Shown: positions 32,970 through 43,204 of the stretch, in pieces
Layout: each line of letters starts with the position of its first letter
How positions within the stretch are numbered: the stretch's first letter is position 1
From: Taudactylus pleione
Lineage: Eukaryota > Chordata > Amphibia > Anura > Myobatrachidae
DNA length: 64,000 bases
Assembly: GCA_031769625.1 (NCBI GenBank)
Contig: JAUIMM010000702.1
Location: forward strand, 5,078,001-5,142,000
Direction of reading: 5' to 3'
Translations under genes and position numbers: made by a program
The notes under the pieces: generated by a model
What the model saw: only the letters and a program-made list of their open reading frames with translations
Database searches by the model: none
Told to the model about the DNA's origin: nothing

Positions 32970-33420
32970 CCAGGTCGGCTATGGATTGCTGGTGGGCAGA
33001 ATGCCGCTGGTCAGAATACCAACAGCGGCATCCCAACAGTCAGAATCCCGATACCCATAAGGAAACAAGGTAAGTCTAACCCTAACCCCTACCCTAACCC
33101 TCCCTCCCCAGTGCCTAAACCTAACCTCCCCCCTAGTGCCTAAGCCTAACCTCCCCCTCCCCACACCCTAAACCTAACACTCACTCCCCGATGCCTAAAC
33201 CTAACTTCCCCACTAGTGCCTAAACCTAACATCCCCCTCCCAGCACCCTAATCCTAACCCTCCTCTTAGTGCCTAACCCCGCACCCTAACCCTCCTCTAA
33301 CTGGTGATTCTTACCGTTGGATTGCTGACAGTCGGTTTACTGGTGCCGGGACCCCGACATTGGGATTTTAGCGCTGGTATTTAGACCGTCAGCATCCCGC
33401 ACACCGGGATGCTGACTACA
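32970..33420. repeat. CCTAA-rich repeat element, second copy
   Basis: Same architecture as 24030-24780: inverted GGCATCCC / GGGATGC edges and a core of CCTAACCCTAACC-like units with GTGCCTAAACCTAACCTCCC. It is shorter and more degenerate. Confidence 0.65.
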
Positions 33421-33441
33421 TCCCGGTACAGCCATACTGAC

Positions 33442-33764
33442 TGTTATATGGACACCGGTGATGGAGCGGAGTTTGAGCAGAACAGGGTTTCATACAGCTC
33501 ACCAGCTGGTGAGTGTATACTTGTGGGTAGCGGAGCAGGATTCTGGTACAGTTGTATATGCAGGTATTAATAGGGTTCTCTATAGGAGCTAAGTAGGAGA
33601 TGTCTGTCTATCACTATGTCACTGTACACACTACAGAGTAAAACAAGATGGTCCCTGCACATGGTCAGTAGTAATCACAGTGGCCATCTTGGAACAGGTC
33701 ATGAAACCTCCTTGTACGGACCAGAGCACTAGAGTCTGTGCAGTAGCGCACTCCTCTTTCAACA
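33442..33764 (-). repeat. Ty1/copia LTR (minus copy)
   Basis: 323 bp, on the minus strand TGTTGAAAGAGGAGTGCGCT...CATATAACA. Homologous in reverse to 38850-39115. A purine-rich stretch (GTGAGGGGTGGTAG) precedes it, as expected for a 3' LTR. Confidence 0.65.
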
Positions 33765-34640
33765 CTACCACCCCTCACTACAAGCTTCTCAATGTTACAC
33801 AAACATTTAATTTAGCTTTTTCATAGCAACTAGTAAAATAAATTGGGATAAACACATCAAAAGGCATCAACACATCACTTGACATTAGCTTGGCATTCTT
33901 GGAATATACTGTACATTAGCAAAAGTTCCTTCACTGACAGCATTCTCCATAACAACAGTCTCTTAACTTGGGACTGCTGTCACTATCACAATGCTTGATG
34001 CTTTTCTCACTTGTGGTTTTTAAATCTTCAAAAGTCGACTTCTTTGCCTATCTTGGATTTCCATTCACACTAATCAGACTTTAGTTTTGGCTTCTGGATA
34101 TCTTGAGCCTCACTAACTGCAAAGTCTGCAAATTCCTCATCATACCTCTTAGGTGGTTTGTCAATATTTGATCTTGCAGAAGGCCTTCTTTGTGGTTGAA
34201 CTTCAACACTATTAGTCTCCGACTGAGATCTTCAGCTGCTGGTATGTCCAGTGACACATACTTACTCTGCATATCAGCTTCCAACTTTTCTTCAACTTTA
34301 GTTGTTTCTTTAAAATAAAGATTAAATAACATCTCGTAATTGAATAATCTTTCCAGTACTTGGATTCCACAATCTGTAATCTTTGCTCTCATGGCAATAG
34401 CCAAGCATTATGCCCTTTAATGACTTTAAATTCAGTTCTTGTTTTTTCTCTTTTGGTATATGCACATAGATGTCTCAACACTTGGTTTTCTCTTTGACCA
34501 TCCTTCAAAAGATGTTATATCCTTTAGGGCAATGGTAGGAGAATGATTCTTGATAGAAACAGCTGTGGACACATCTTCCTCCCAAAACTGCTTGTCTAGA
34601 CCTGCGTCCTTTGGCATGCATCTTGCTGTCTCTTCCAAGT
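33765..34640 (-). pseudogene. Ty1/copia integrase fragment and 3' region (minus copy)
   Basis: The frame at 34638-34432 reads MEETARCM, DKQFWEEDVSTAV, IKNHSPTIALKD and FEGWSKRKPSVE, matching the C-terminal part of copia integrase. Farther on (34404-34081) lies a decayed segment with ETTKVEE. The sequence then runs into non-coding DNA homologous to 38600-38849 and the LTR. Reverse transcriptase is absent. The fragment abuts the plus-strand copia piece head to head at about 34640-34694. Confidence 0.7.
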
Positions 34641-34693
34641 GTAGAGCAACGCATGTACTCTATTATACATAGGAAGACATCAGCAAATGACAT

Positions 34694-35540
34694 GTGGATA
34701 ACAATGCAGGCAGCGTACTAGAGGGAGGTATCATGAGTAGAATTAATTTCAAACGTGTATTGTACAATACAAAGTTATGTGGATGCCGCATTGAAAAAAT
34801 TATGTCAGTTTCTCTGCATTTAATATCTGTTGGAACGCAAGTAGACGACGAAGAGATCACCACCGCAATGTTGCAAAATTTAACTCCTGAATTTGACTTC
34901 CTAGTTATGGTGTTGGAGGCAAAGTTAACCACAGACACAGTCAGAGCAAAGTTTCGAGAACGTGTGTCATGGGAGTCAAGTGCTGAGACTACTGCATTGC
35001 ACCCAAAAGTGAAAAATTTAGAAAATTCAGATTCAAGCGCTATATTTGTCACAAGATAGGTCACAAGGCATTTGAGTGCAAGCAAAAGAACACGAATTCT
35101 ATACAAATCAAGAAATTCAATGGCAAATGTGAATCAGCCCTCAGTGTTACAGTTAACCGCAGAAAGGATTGTTGGTATATCGATTCAGATGCGACAAGGT
35201 ATTTCAGCTGCAATGAAGAATGGTTCACCACATTAACCAAATGTGACTCTATTACAATCAAATGGATTGGCAGTCAAGTGCTCAGAGCTACAAAAGTTAG
35301 AACAATTAAAGCCCGCTTGAAAGCTGGGACAAGAGTTAAAGTCACAGGAATCAGAGACATGCTTTATTTACCAGAAATGGGAACAAATCTTACAGCCATC
35401 AGCAGTGTTCTTGAACAGAGAGGTCACAGAATTGTCATTGCTAAGGGAAAATGCATTGTGTGAAACAGAAGAGGGACAGTAATTGCTCCAGGCACAAGGT
35501 GTCCGCAATTGTACGGCCTAGATACATAGTTACGCAATAA
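34694..35540 (+). pseudogene. Ty1/copia gag and protease region (plus copy)
   Basis: The gag part reads TTAMLQNLTPEFDFLVMVLEAK, the typical copia capsid end. A zinc-knuckle relic follows (ICHKIGHKAFEC, first Cys lost). Then comes a protease-like start WYIDSDATRYFSCN (WxxDSGA expected, G to D), and a pre-integrase segment LPEMGTNLTAISSVLEQRGH. A few stops and frame changes occur, with one stop at 35056. Copia elements are uncommon in vertebrates. Confidence 0.7.
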
Positions 35541-35576
35541 TGACAACTGAGTCAGCTCTCTGACATAGAAGATTTA

Positions 35577-36215
35577 GGACTCTATTAACATTATTTTTAC
35601 TAAAATAAAGTGAAAAAGGGTGTTTTGACACCCTTTTCACATTATTTTAGTTTCACCTACAGTTACTATAGGGCAGTTGGAGTAGAATTCATACAATTTT
35701 TTCAATTTTCGTGTGATGCCGTGAGGGGGTCCTGGGCTGGACGTTTTTTCGGGGTGCACTGCGCCCTGGACGTGAACCCCTTAGTGTTAGGGACTGCTAG
35801 TGACAGAGAAGCCGTGACGAGGCCTAGCAGCATCCCATGTATTTGCAAATGCATGCAACCAATATCTCTGAATTTCTATGACCATATAGTTTTCATATAT
35901 TGTTGCAAGTACTATTCAGTGTGCTGAGGAACAATAGGGGGTTAAATCCCCCTTCCTTTTTCTATTTAATAATAGATCACCTGATGACCGGGCCGCAGTG
36001 CAACATGGCAGACCAGCTGACGAGAGGGGAGACATCACTGGAGTCAGGTAAGTACATTTTTTTTTTTACTATTTTTTTTTTTTTTACTTGATCATTTTGC
36101 GGTCTGTTTAGACCACACAGCTGATCACTGGGGCCGGCTCTGCTCTGCCTTTTAGAGCAGAGCAGGTGTTTTGTAATCGGGGGAGACCCGGAATAACGCC
36201 CCCTCCTTTTTCTAC
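35577..36215. mobile_element. MITE related to 53936-54834, inserted in copia
   Basis: Begins GGACTCTATTAACATTATTTT, with a perfect hairpin AAAGGGTGT / ACACCCTTT at 35615-35637. The interior has GACCACACAGCTGATCA and AGAGCAGAGCAGG as in the larger relative. A dispersed repeat (35690-35930) lies inside. The right limit is uncertain. Confidence 0.5.
35690..35930 (+). repeat. dispersed repeat, inverted copy at 39255-39445
   Basis: Shared segments in opposite orientation include CGTGTGATGCC, ACGTGAACCCCTTA and ATTTGCAAATGCATG. Family unknown. Confidence 0.55.
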
Positions 36216-36369
36216 TTAGTATGACCCCTCCCTTTTATGCACCTGATTAGTGGTGCTAGATTGATTGAGCAGCTGCCATTTTTGTTTGATCTATTATTTA
36301 AGTTTACTTCTGTGTTCTGACCTTTGCCAGAACAGCAACACTTCTGTGTCCATTTCCTGACTTTAGGTT

Positions 36370-37115
36370 GTATTTCTACAATTCTGTCCTGTTCAGCTCA
36401 CCAGTGCAGTCTCCGCTCTCAATCCTACAGTTCAGCTCACCAGTGCTATCTCACCTTTCAGTCTTACAGTTCAGTTCTGCTAATTTTACTACTGCAGTCT
36501 CAGCTCACAACTCTTCCTTATTATTCACTGTAGCTGCAGCTATCAGCTCTGTCTCCAACTCCCAGTGCAGTCTCAAGTACTCACTGCTGCTTCAGCTTCC
36601 AGTGCTGTCTCCAACTCCCAGTGCAGACTCCAGTAGGCACTGCGGGCCACATCCATGTGTCACCCGCCGAGGGGTAATACCAAAGTGCCGACTCCTCAGT
36701 CACAGGATCTGGGTGCTGCACTGTAGCATTATGTGCAGCACTCGGCTCCTGACACAGTGAGGGAACCTGCATTGCAAATAGACTGATCCCCGGGGACAGT
36801 TCACATCTCCGGGGCTCCCGGAGTGACTAAAATGGGGGTTTGGGCCACAAGGTCACACCCCCTACCCACGAGGCTAAAAAAAATTTGCACACTACAACCA
36901 ACCCTGCATCGGGTGTCACCATGGGGAGGGACGCCACTGACTGCTACTACAGCTTCCAGCGCTCTCTCCAATTCCAGCGCAGTCTCCAGTACTCCAGTTC
37001 TACAGCTTCCAGTGCTCTCCAACTTCCAGCTCAAACTCCAGTACTCATTGCTTCTACAGCTTCCAGAGCTGTCTCCAAATTCCAGCACAGTGTCCAGTAC
37101 TCACCTTTTTCAGTA
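36370..37115 (+). repeat. imperfect minisatellite (CAGCTTCCAGTGCT units)
   Basis: Degenerate tandem units around CTCCAGTACTCACTGCTTCT and CAGCTTCCAGTGCTGTCTCC. A non-repetitive insert occupies about 36645-36940. Confidence 0.65.
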
Positions 37116-37329
37116 TAATCAGTAACAAGTTCTGACTTTAGCGGATCTTCAGCTGCTCCACCTACCATCAGGAATATCTGCACCCGTTCTCTCTCATGAG
37201 GAGGAGGTTCATAAACCCTCAAGCTATCTACACTCCACTCAGACTCCAGCCTATGCAATGGTCACTCAATCGAGTTCATCCAATTCTAGTGTACTGACAA
37301 GTACATTCTAATGTTATGTGGTCTAATGG

Positions 37330-38849
37330 AAGTAAAGTCGGTAAGTGGTTATAGATACTACATAGATGACTTCACAAGATGACTTCACAAGAATGACTTC
37401 ACAAGAATGTCATACTTATTTCATAAGTGAAAATCTGAAGTAACAAAGACAATTGCAGACTACAAAAGACTTGTAGCAATCAAACAGGTCACAGACACAA
37501 GACACTGAGGACCTGATTCAGACCCGCTCGCTAGATGAGTTCACACTCAGCTGCTAAAGTATGCAAATCCCGCGATCGAATGGCAAGACATTAGCGCGCC
37601 CACTATGTCTTGGCGTGCGATTACGGTATGTATTTAGACGCCCACCATCCTGTGATAAGACACCCATCTCATCTCCAGGAAGTGTATGCAACAATAGGTA
37701 ACATAGAGTAAAACCGGACCCATATGCAGCACTTGTGGTTGACCATACCCTACTGCAAGCACTGCGAACACTGTAGTGTGTAATACAGCCATGTGACGTG
37801 TACTATGATGCTGCGTCTTAATTATGTACGCCTCTGAAACAGCGTTTTGACACTCAGTGACACCTGCATTCGCACCACCACACCCCCGTTTCCATCGACC
37901 TTCCCCTGTCACCACCCACAAACGGCTAGTCCTGTCACTCATTCTAGTGAGCCGTCTATGTACAGGGTGTGAACGCTTCCCGATCGCAAGGACTAGTTCG
38001 CTCATGCGCACTGCGTCTTGTATGCATGCGCACATTGCAAACATCGGCAGGCTATGTGCCTGCAAACACAGCTTTGTGAACGGGTCTGAATCAGGCCCTG
38101 AGTTCTGATAATGGTGGAGAATACCTAAACAGGTGGAATATTGTCTAAGAAGATATAGACTAGAGCATCTGTTGACCATTGCCTATACTCCTGAGCAATA
38201 CGGTGCAAGTGAACGAGCAAACCGTACACTAGTGGAGAGAATAAGATGTATGTCTAGACAAACAGTTTTGGGTAGAAGACATGTCCACAGCAGTTTACCT
38301 CAAGAATCGTTCTCCCACAGTTGCCCTAATGGACATAAAACCTAGCGAAGCATGGTCAAAGAGAAATCCCAATGTAAAACATCTCAGAACTTTTGAGTAG
38401 TATTACTTACATACACATACCAGGAAAGAGGGATTAAAAAATCAGTATAGTGCATCATACTTGGCTGTTGCCATGAAAACAGAGACTACAGATTATGGAA
38501 TCTAAGTAACAAAAAGATTGTCATATACAGAGATGCTATATTCATGGAAACAACACGAGTTGTAGACAAGCAAAGAGACATTGCAAAATCTAACAGTCAG
38601 AAGCGTAGAAGACATCAAGAATTGTGACAGTGACAAAAGTACTGAGTTTGTGAGCCAAGAGATTGTTGTTATGGCCCATGCTGTCAGTGTGAGGACTCTT
38701 GCTAATATATCTGCCAAGAAGGCCAAACTGAAGTCACGTGGTATGTTGATGCCTTTTTATATGTTTAACCCTCTTTCCCTTTCAAATTGGTATAGAAAAG
38801 CTAAAATTGAATGTTTGTGTAACATGAAGAAGCTTGTAGGGAGAGGGAG
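37330..38849 (+). pseudogene. Ty1/copia integrase (plus copy), split by MITE D
   Basis: Upstream of the MITE the frame reads YYIDDFTR (catalytic Asp), then SYLFHK and ADYKRLVAIKQ. Downstream it resumes with SDNGGEYLNRW (second catalytic Asp), ERANRTLVERIRCM, DKQFWVEDMSTAVYLKN and RSPTVALMDIKPSEAW. The join TGHRHKTLSSDNGGEY is continuous when the MITE and one TGA copy are removed. Stops and frameshifts are present. The sequence then passes directly to 3' non-coding DNA, without RT or RNase H, as in the minus copy. Confidence 0.75.
37509..38099. mobile_element. GGGCCTGATTCAGA-family MITE, second type (copy D)
   Basis: Ends GGACCTGATTCAGACCCGCT and the complement at 38086-38099. A 3-bp duplication TGA flanks it, and the host sequence is a copia integrase frame that is restored by removing it. 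This fixes the element boundaries and target-duplication length for the family. Confidence 0.9.
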
Positions 38850-39115
38850 TGTTGATTTGGGAGTGCGCAACTGTTCAGTCTTCAAGCTTGGGTTTCTACA
38901 AGGAGGCTTCAAATCCCTAAACAAGATGGCCGCAGGCCTAGTACTGCATAAGTGCCATCTTGTTACTGTGAGAGAATGACACAGTGGGAAATGGATGTCG
39001 CTTACTTAGTTCTGAGATACCTGGTGTTATTACCCAAATGAGTGCTGTCCAGCATCCTGCACCGCTACCCGCAAGCTATATACAGTTACCTACTGGTGAG
39101 CTGTATCACACTCTG
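38850..39115 (+). repeat. Ty1/copia LTR (plus copy)
   Basis: Begins TGTTGATTTGGGAGTGCGCA after the purine tract GTAGGGAGAGGGAG. It matches 33442-33764 in reverse orientation; its last 50-60 bases are missing or replaced. Confidence 0.6.
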
Positions 39116-39254
39116 CAAGCAAAAAATATGGTAGTTGCTCAATCAGCTTAATGACATACTACAGGTGCCTGTAAAGGGCGGGGTTTACACTGAACTACAG
39201 AAAAAAGGAATTTGCCCCCCAGCACACTGCAGCTAAATCAAAAATACTTGAATC

Positions 39255-39445
39255 CTACATAATAATAGAAATTCAGAGGTATTGGTTACATACATTTGCA
39301 AATATATGAATAAGCACTGAGCCAACGTCAAGGCTCCTCTATACCAGCATGCCTAACATTAAGGGGTTCACGTCTGAGAAGCAAGGCACCCCAAAAAATT
39401 TCAGCCAAGGTCCATCCCCAGGGCATCACACGAAAAGGGGAAAAA
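39255..39445 (-). repeat. dispersed repeat, inverted copy of 35690-35930
   Basis: Contains GCATCACACGAAAAG, TAAGGGGTTCACGT and ATACATTTGCAAATAT, complementary to the plus-strand copy. Confidence 0.55.
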
Positions 39446-39776
39446 AGGTGATAGTGAAGTGTAAAGGATAGATGTGTAAAGATAAATCAATAAGTGTTAA
39501 AGAAATGTAAAATAATTAAAATTAGAATTAAAACGGTGTGGGGTCCCCCCTAAATCCATAACCAGCCCTACATCTTTAAGTTTAGTCTGGTCATTCCCCG
39601 TATTTTCTATTAATCAGCGCCAGGCTGAACCAGCCGGGGAGCTTACACTATAGTAGGGACACACACAGCATGGGGTCCCCCTGCCATAATGTGAAACCGG
39701 CCCCAAATTGGTGTATAAAATAAATTATAATATTGTTCTTTACAGTGGGATGACAGGTTACAACAAGCCTGCCCCT

Positions 39777-39814
39777 GCATGCTGGCACTTGTGGAACAAC
39801 AAGTGCCAGCATGC
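39777..39814. repeat. perfect 16-bp-arm hairpin
   Basis: Arms GCATGCTGGCACTTGT / ACAAGTGCCAGCATGC with a 6-base loop. A variant hairpin with the same layout is at 47167-47204, and a weaker one near 16370. Confidence 0.85.
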
Positions 39815-40230
39815 CCATACATTAACGGCATGTTCGCACCTGTAGTTCCACTGTGAAGAAAATATTAATATAATGATAGGGTGCGGACACTGTTGATAAC
39901 CAAAATGTAGGCAACATTTAAATGTCACGGTCAAAATGTTGACATAGCTAAAATAAGAGCTAGTGGTGACCAGTAAATAGCCTGTCATGGGGGCTGGGCC
40001 AAAATGACGCAATTCGGCGTTAATCGCGTCACAGGCCCACCGCTGCCGGGGAGCTTCTTGTAATTGCTGTGGGGGGCAGGAGTGGTCGGCAGCTGCCGAG
40101 AGACTTGCCTGCCTTCCCGGGAGGTCGGGAGCGGCAAACGATTTTCGGGAGGCTCCTGACCAAATCTGGATGGTAGGCAAGTATGAATATATCCTTAGTG
40201 TGTATGTGTGTCCAAGTGACAGGGAATATA

Positions 40231-40829
40231 GGGCCTGATTCAGAGCCGCTCGTAAGCGGCCGCTCGTTCGTTCCGAGCGATGTTTGCACAACTGCGCATG
40301 CGTACGGATCGTAATACGCATGCGCAAACCAGTCAGTGTGGCCGAAAATCGTTTGTTCGCTAAATAGCGAATGCCTGCTATTTTGAGTGACATGAGGAGG
40401 CGTTTGTGGGTGGTAACAGGGGAAGGTGCTTGAAAACGGGGAGTGGAGATCAGAACGCAGGCGTGCTTAAAGGTCAAAACGGGCAGTTTATGGGTGTGCA
40501 TAATTAATACAGCAGCGTCATTTACCACGTCACTGGGTTATTTTATAGTCAGAACTGCTCGCAAGATTGTGGTAGGAAAAACCAACCACAAGAATAGCGA
40601 GCAGTTCATACGCTGGTCGATGTACTCGATTAATCTAATAAATAGCGGACATGACGTAGGATGCGAGCGGCCAGGGGGCGTAGTTTTCCAAAAAACGAGC
40701 GCAAGTTTTGTTCGCTTGTTCAGACCTAGAGGCGTGAACAGACCGCAAAGAGCGAACGGTTTATTTGAATAGCCACTCCTTTTTTCTGAACGAGCGAGCG
40801 CAAATAGCGTCCGGCTCTAAATCAGGCCC
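40231..40829. mobile_element. GGGCCTGATTCAGA-family MITE, second type (copy E)
   Basis: Ends GGGCCTGATTCAGAGCCGCT and the complement. Closest to copy G (GAACGCAGGCGTGC, TCGATGTACTCGATTAATCT). Non-coding, with GCGCATGCGT / ACGCATGCGC pairs near the left end. Confidence 0.8.
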
Positions 40830-40959
40830 CTAGATCACAAGCACCACTGGAGCAGGGACAGTTGTGAATGACTGAAATGTTCTCTATAAAGTGCAGAATA
40901 AAATGCTTATAGGCACAATTTACTAACCGCATTTATTATTTTTGGGGGGGATCCTCTGC

Positions 40960-41150
40960 CCACCAGCTTTTCCCTAACATGCCACTCTGTTGGCCAGCTT
41001 TTCCCCCACATACCCATCTACCCACCAGCTATTCCCTCATTTGCCACTCTTCTCACCAGTTTATCTATCACATGTCCATTTGACAACCAGCTTTTCACTC
41101 ATATGCCCCTCTGTCCACCAGCTATTCCCTCATAGGCCCCTCTGCCCCTG
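40960..41150 (+). repeat. 34-bp imperfect tandem repeat
   Basis: Units around CCACCAGCTTTTCCCTCATA and TGCCCCTCTGTCCACCAGCT, about six copies with variation. Confidence 0.7.
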
Positions 41151-41804
41151 GACATTAATGTGCTGCTGGTTTTCACTGTCCTGCTGCAAATGGACATTTA
41201 TTGCTTCTGGTCACTGATGAGGAGCCAGAAGTGCAGTAAGAGAATATGGGGACAACCAAGAGTAATGATACAGAGGGTGGGCTGCTAGGCCACCCCTACC
41301 AGTAAGGCCATGTTCCCCATTTTTTCGGCATGCACAGGGGCTATCCTTGCTGCACTGGGTGTTGCCACTGCCACTAACCACATACACTCACACAGCATGG
41401 AACAGACGTCCAAAGTTTTTGACGATTGGCCCTTCATAGTTTTCACTATTGACCCTTGTGGCCCTTATATGGCCCTGGTCTCTCAAAGAGGGCGTATTGT
41501 GATTTATGTGAAATAAATTATTAATAATATGACAAAGGGAATATTTTGTGCCATGTATCCTTATGATTGTGATGAAGGGAGGTCTTATATTAGGAAGTGT
41601 AATTACTTGGGAAAGTGCATGAAATGTACTGTGGCAAAAATATGCAACGTCCAACCTCAGAATAAACAGGACAAACAAGATCATTTTCTTTTTTATACAA
41701 TGCAAGTGTTTGCTCTGTTTGCAGACAGACAGGAGAGAAGCGGGAGGCGGTAGGCTGTCATGGGGGTAGGAAGCTGCACCGCACTAGTAACTGTGCAGCA
41801 CTGT

Positions 41805-41992
41805 GGGGTCTATTTACTAAGCAGTGTTAGGAGACAGAGTGAAAAGTGATAAGACAGTGATAAGGTGCCAGCCAATCAGCTCCCAACTGTCATTTTTCAA
41901 ACACAGCCAGTTGGGAGCTGATTGGCTGGCACCTTATCACTTTCTTATCACTTTTCACTCTGTCTCCTAACACTGCTTAGTAAATAGACCCC
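41805..41992. mobile_element. hairpin MITE with 86-bp near-perfect arms
   Basis: Starts GGGGTCTATTTACTAAGCAG and ends with the complement. The arms differ at one position by eye, with an 18-base loop TCATTTTTCAAACACAGC. TGT may be the target duplication. The same family is at 25242-25946. Confidence 0.85.
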
Positions 41993-42169
41993 TGTGTGTA
42001 TGTTCTGCATAGGTAGCAATAATATCACATTGCTCAGTAGATGTGGTGACAATGCTCTGCACAGTGTTACATAGATAGTTACATAGTTGATGTCACCTCA
42101 CACTTCTTACATATTGTTTTGACATCTGATTTTATTTTAACCAAACAATATTTCTATCTTTTATTCCAG

Positions 42170-42244
42170 GATGAAGTGAAAACCTTCAACTTTGAAGATA
42201 TGCTAGTTGTTAGAATGTTTTTATATATTGTATATGGGGTATAA
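42170..42244 (+). other. candidate 3' exon, gene unknown
   Basis: The acceptor TTTCTATCTTTTATTCCAG is strong. The frame reads DEVKTFNFEDMLVVRMFLYI and stops at TAA (42242-42244). No convincing donor was seen and no family recognised. Its phase does not fit the exon at 11046-11086. Confidence 0.2.
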
Positions 42245-42340
42245 GTTGGGGTGGGATTTGTTTTTACTGAATATAGGGTATAAGTTGGGGGGGGATTTGT
42301 TCTTTTACTGAATATAGGGTATAAGTTGGGGTGGGCAGTT
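42225..42340 (+). repeat. 50-bp tandem repeat, about 2.3 units
   Basis: Units contain GGGTATAAGTTGGGGTGGG and TTTTACTGAATATAGGG. Confidence 0.85.
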
Positions 42341-42751
42341 TAAATTAATTAAACTAGCCATATGTTCCTCTCTTATATCTTATTAAACTCTCTATTGTCA
42401 GATGATGGATGTAACCATAAATTCTTTCAAACCATATTTTCTTAAAAAATAAAGCAAGTAAGGCACCCATGCCAATATAAAATACTTGCAAGGGCCAACT
42501 CTCCCTTTCTAGCAAGTGAGACGGTATCCAACACCCATACCAATGCACCATTTCAGCCCACCCGGTTGAGAGGCGCCACTGACCCCAGTAGGGTGAAATC
42601 TGTGCATGAAGGGGCGTGCACCGCTCCTACTGCAGCAATTTGGACACTTTACAGATTACCGGTCCTTCCCTGCCATGAAATAAAGCCGACACAAGACATA
42701 GGGAAGGGAGGGTGGGAGATCAGAATCAAAGAGGCAAAATATCCTACAGAC

Positions 42752-42825
42752 CAGGGCCGGATTTACCACTAGGGCTCGGTGGGTCCCAAGGTGCCCGTGG
42801 TCGGGCCCCCCGAAATCCGGCCCTG
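42752..42825. mobile_element. short hAT-like remnant
   Basis: Ends CAGGGCCGGATTT / AAATCCGGCCCTG over 74 bp. No target duplication was recognised. Confidence 0.55.
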
Positions 42826-43204
42826 GGCAGTAGTCGCAGTCACTCACAATAGCTAGGTCCGGATGTAAAGGCAGGAAGTCATCTGCTGCATCTTCTCCTA
42901 CTTCTCACTGAGAAGCACTTGCCTCCAGGCACCAGCAGGGGGTGCTAAGAGGATTTTCAGCTACCTATCCTTAGTGCAGTCCTGACTCCTGGACGGCTCT
43001 CCTCTCCTGTACTATTACAGTACAGGCAGCATGAGGGGCTATTACATATTGTGTGTCCCTGCCCTATGAAGTTCCAAATAACGTTCCACTGCTCTGCCAC
43101 AGTGAACTGTTACAGGGAGACAGGTGAGTCACTTGGGTTATCTGTTTTGTATAGGGGAAGAAAGAGGAGGGTTACTGTGCAAGCTGCCAAGTGGAGTTTG
43201 AAAG

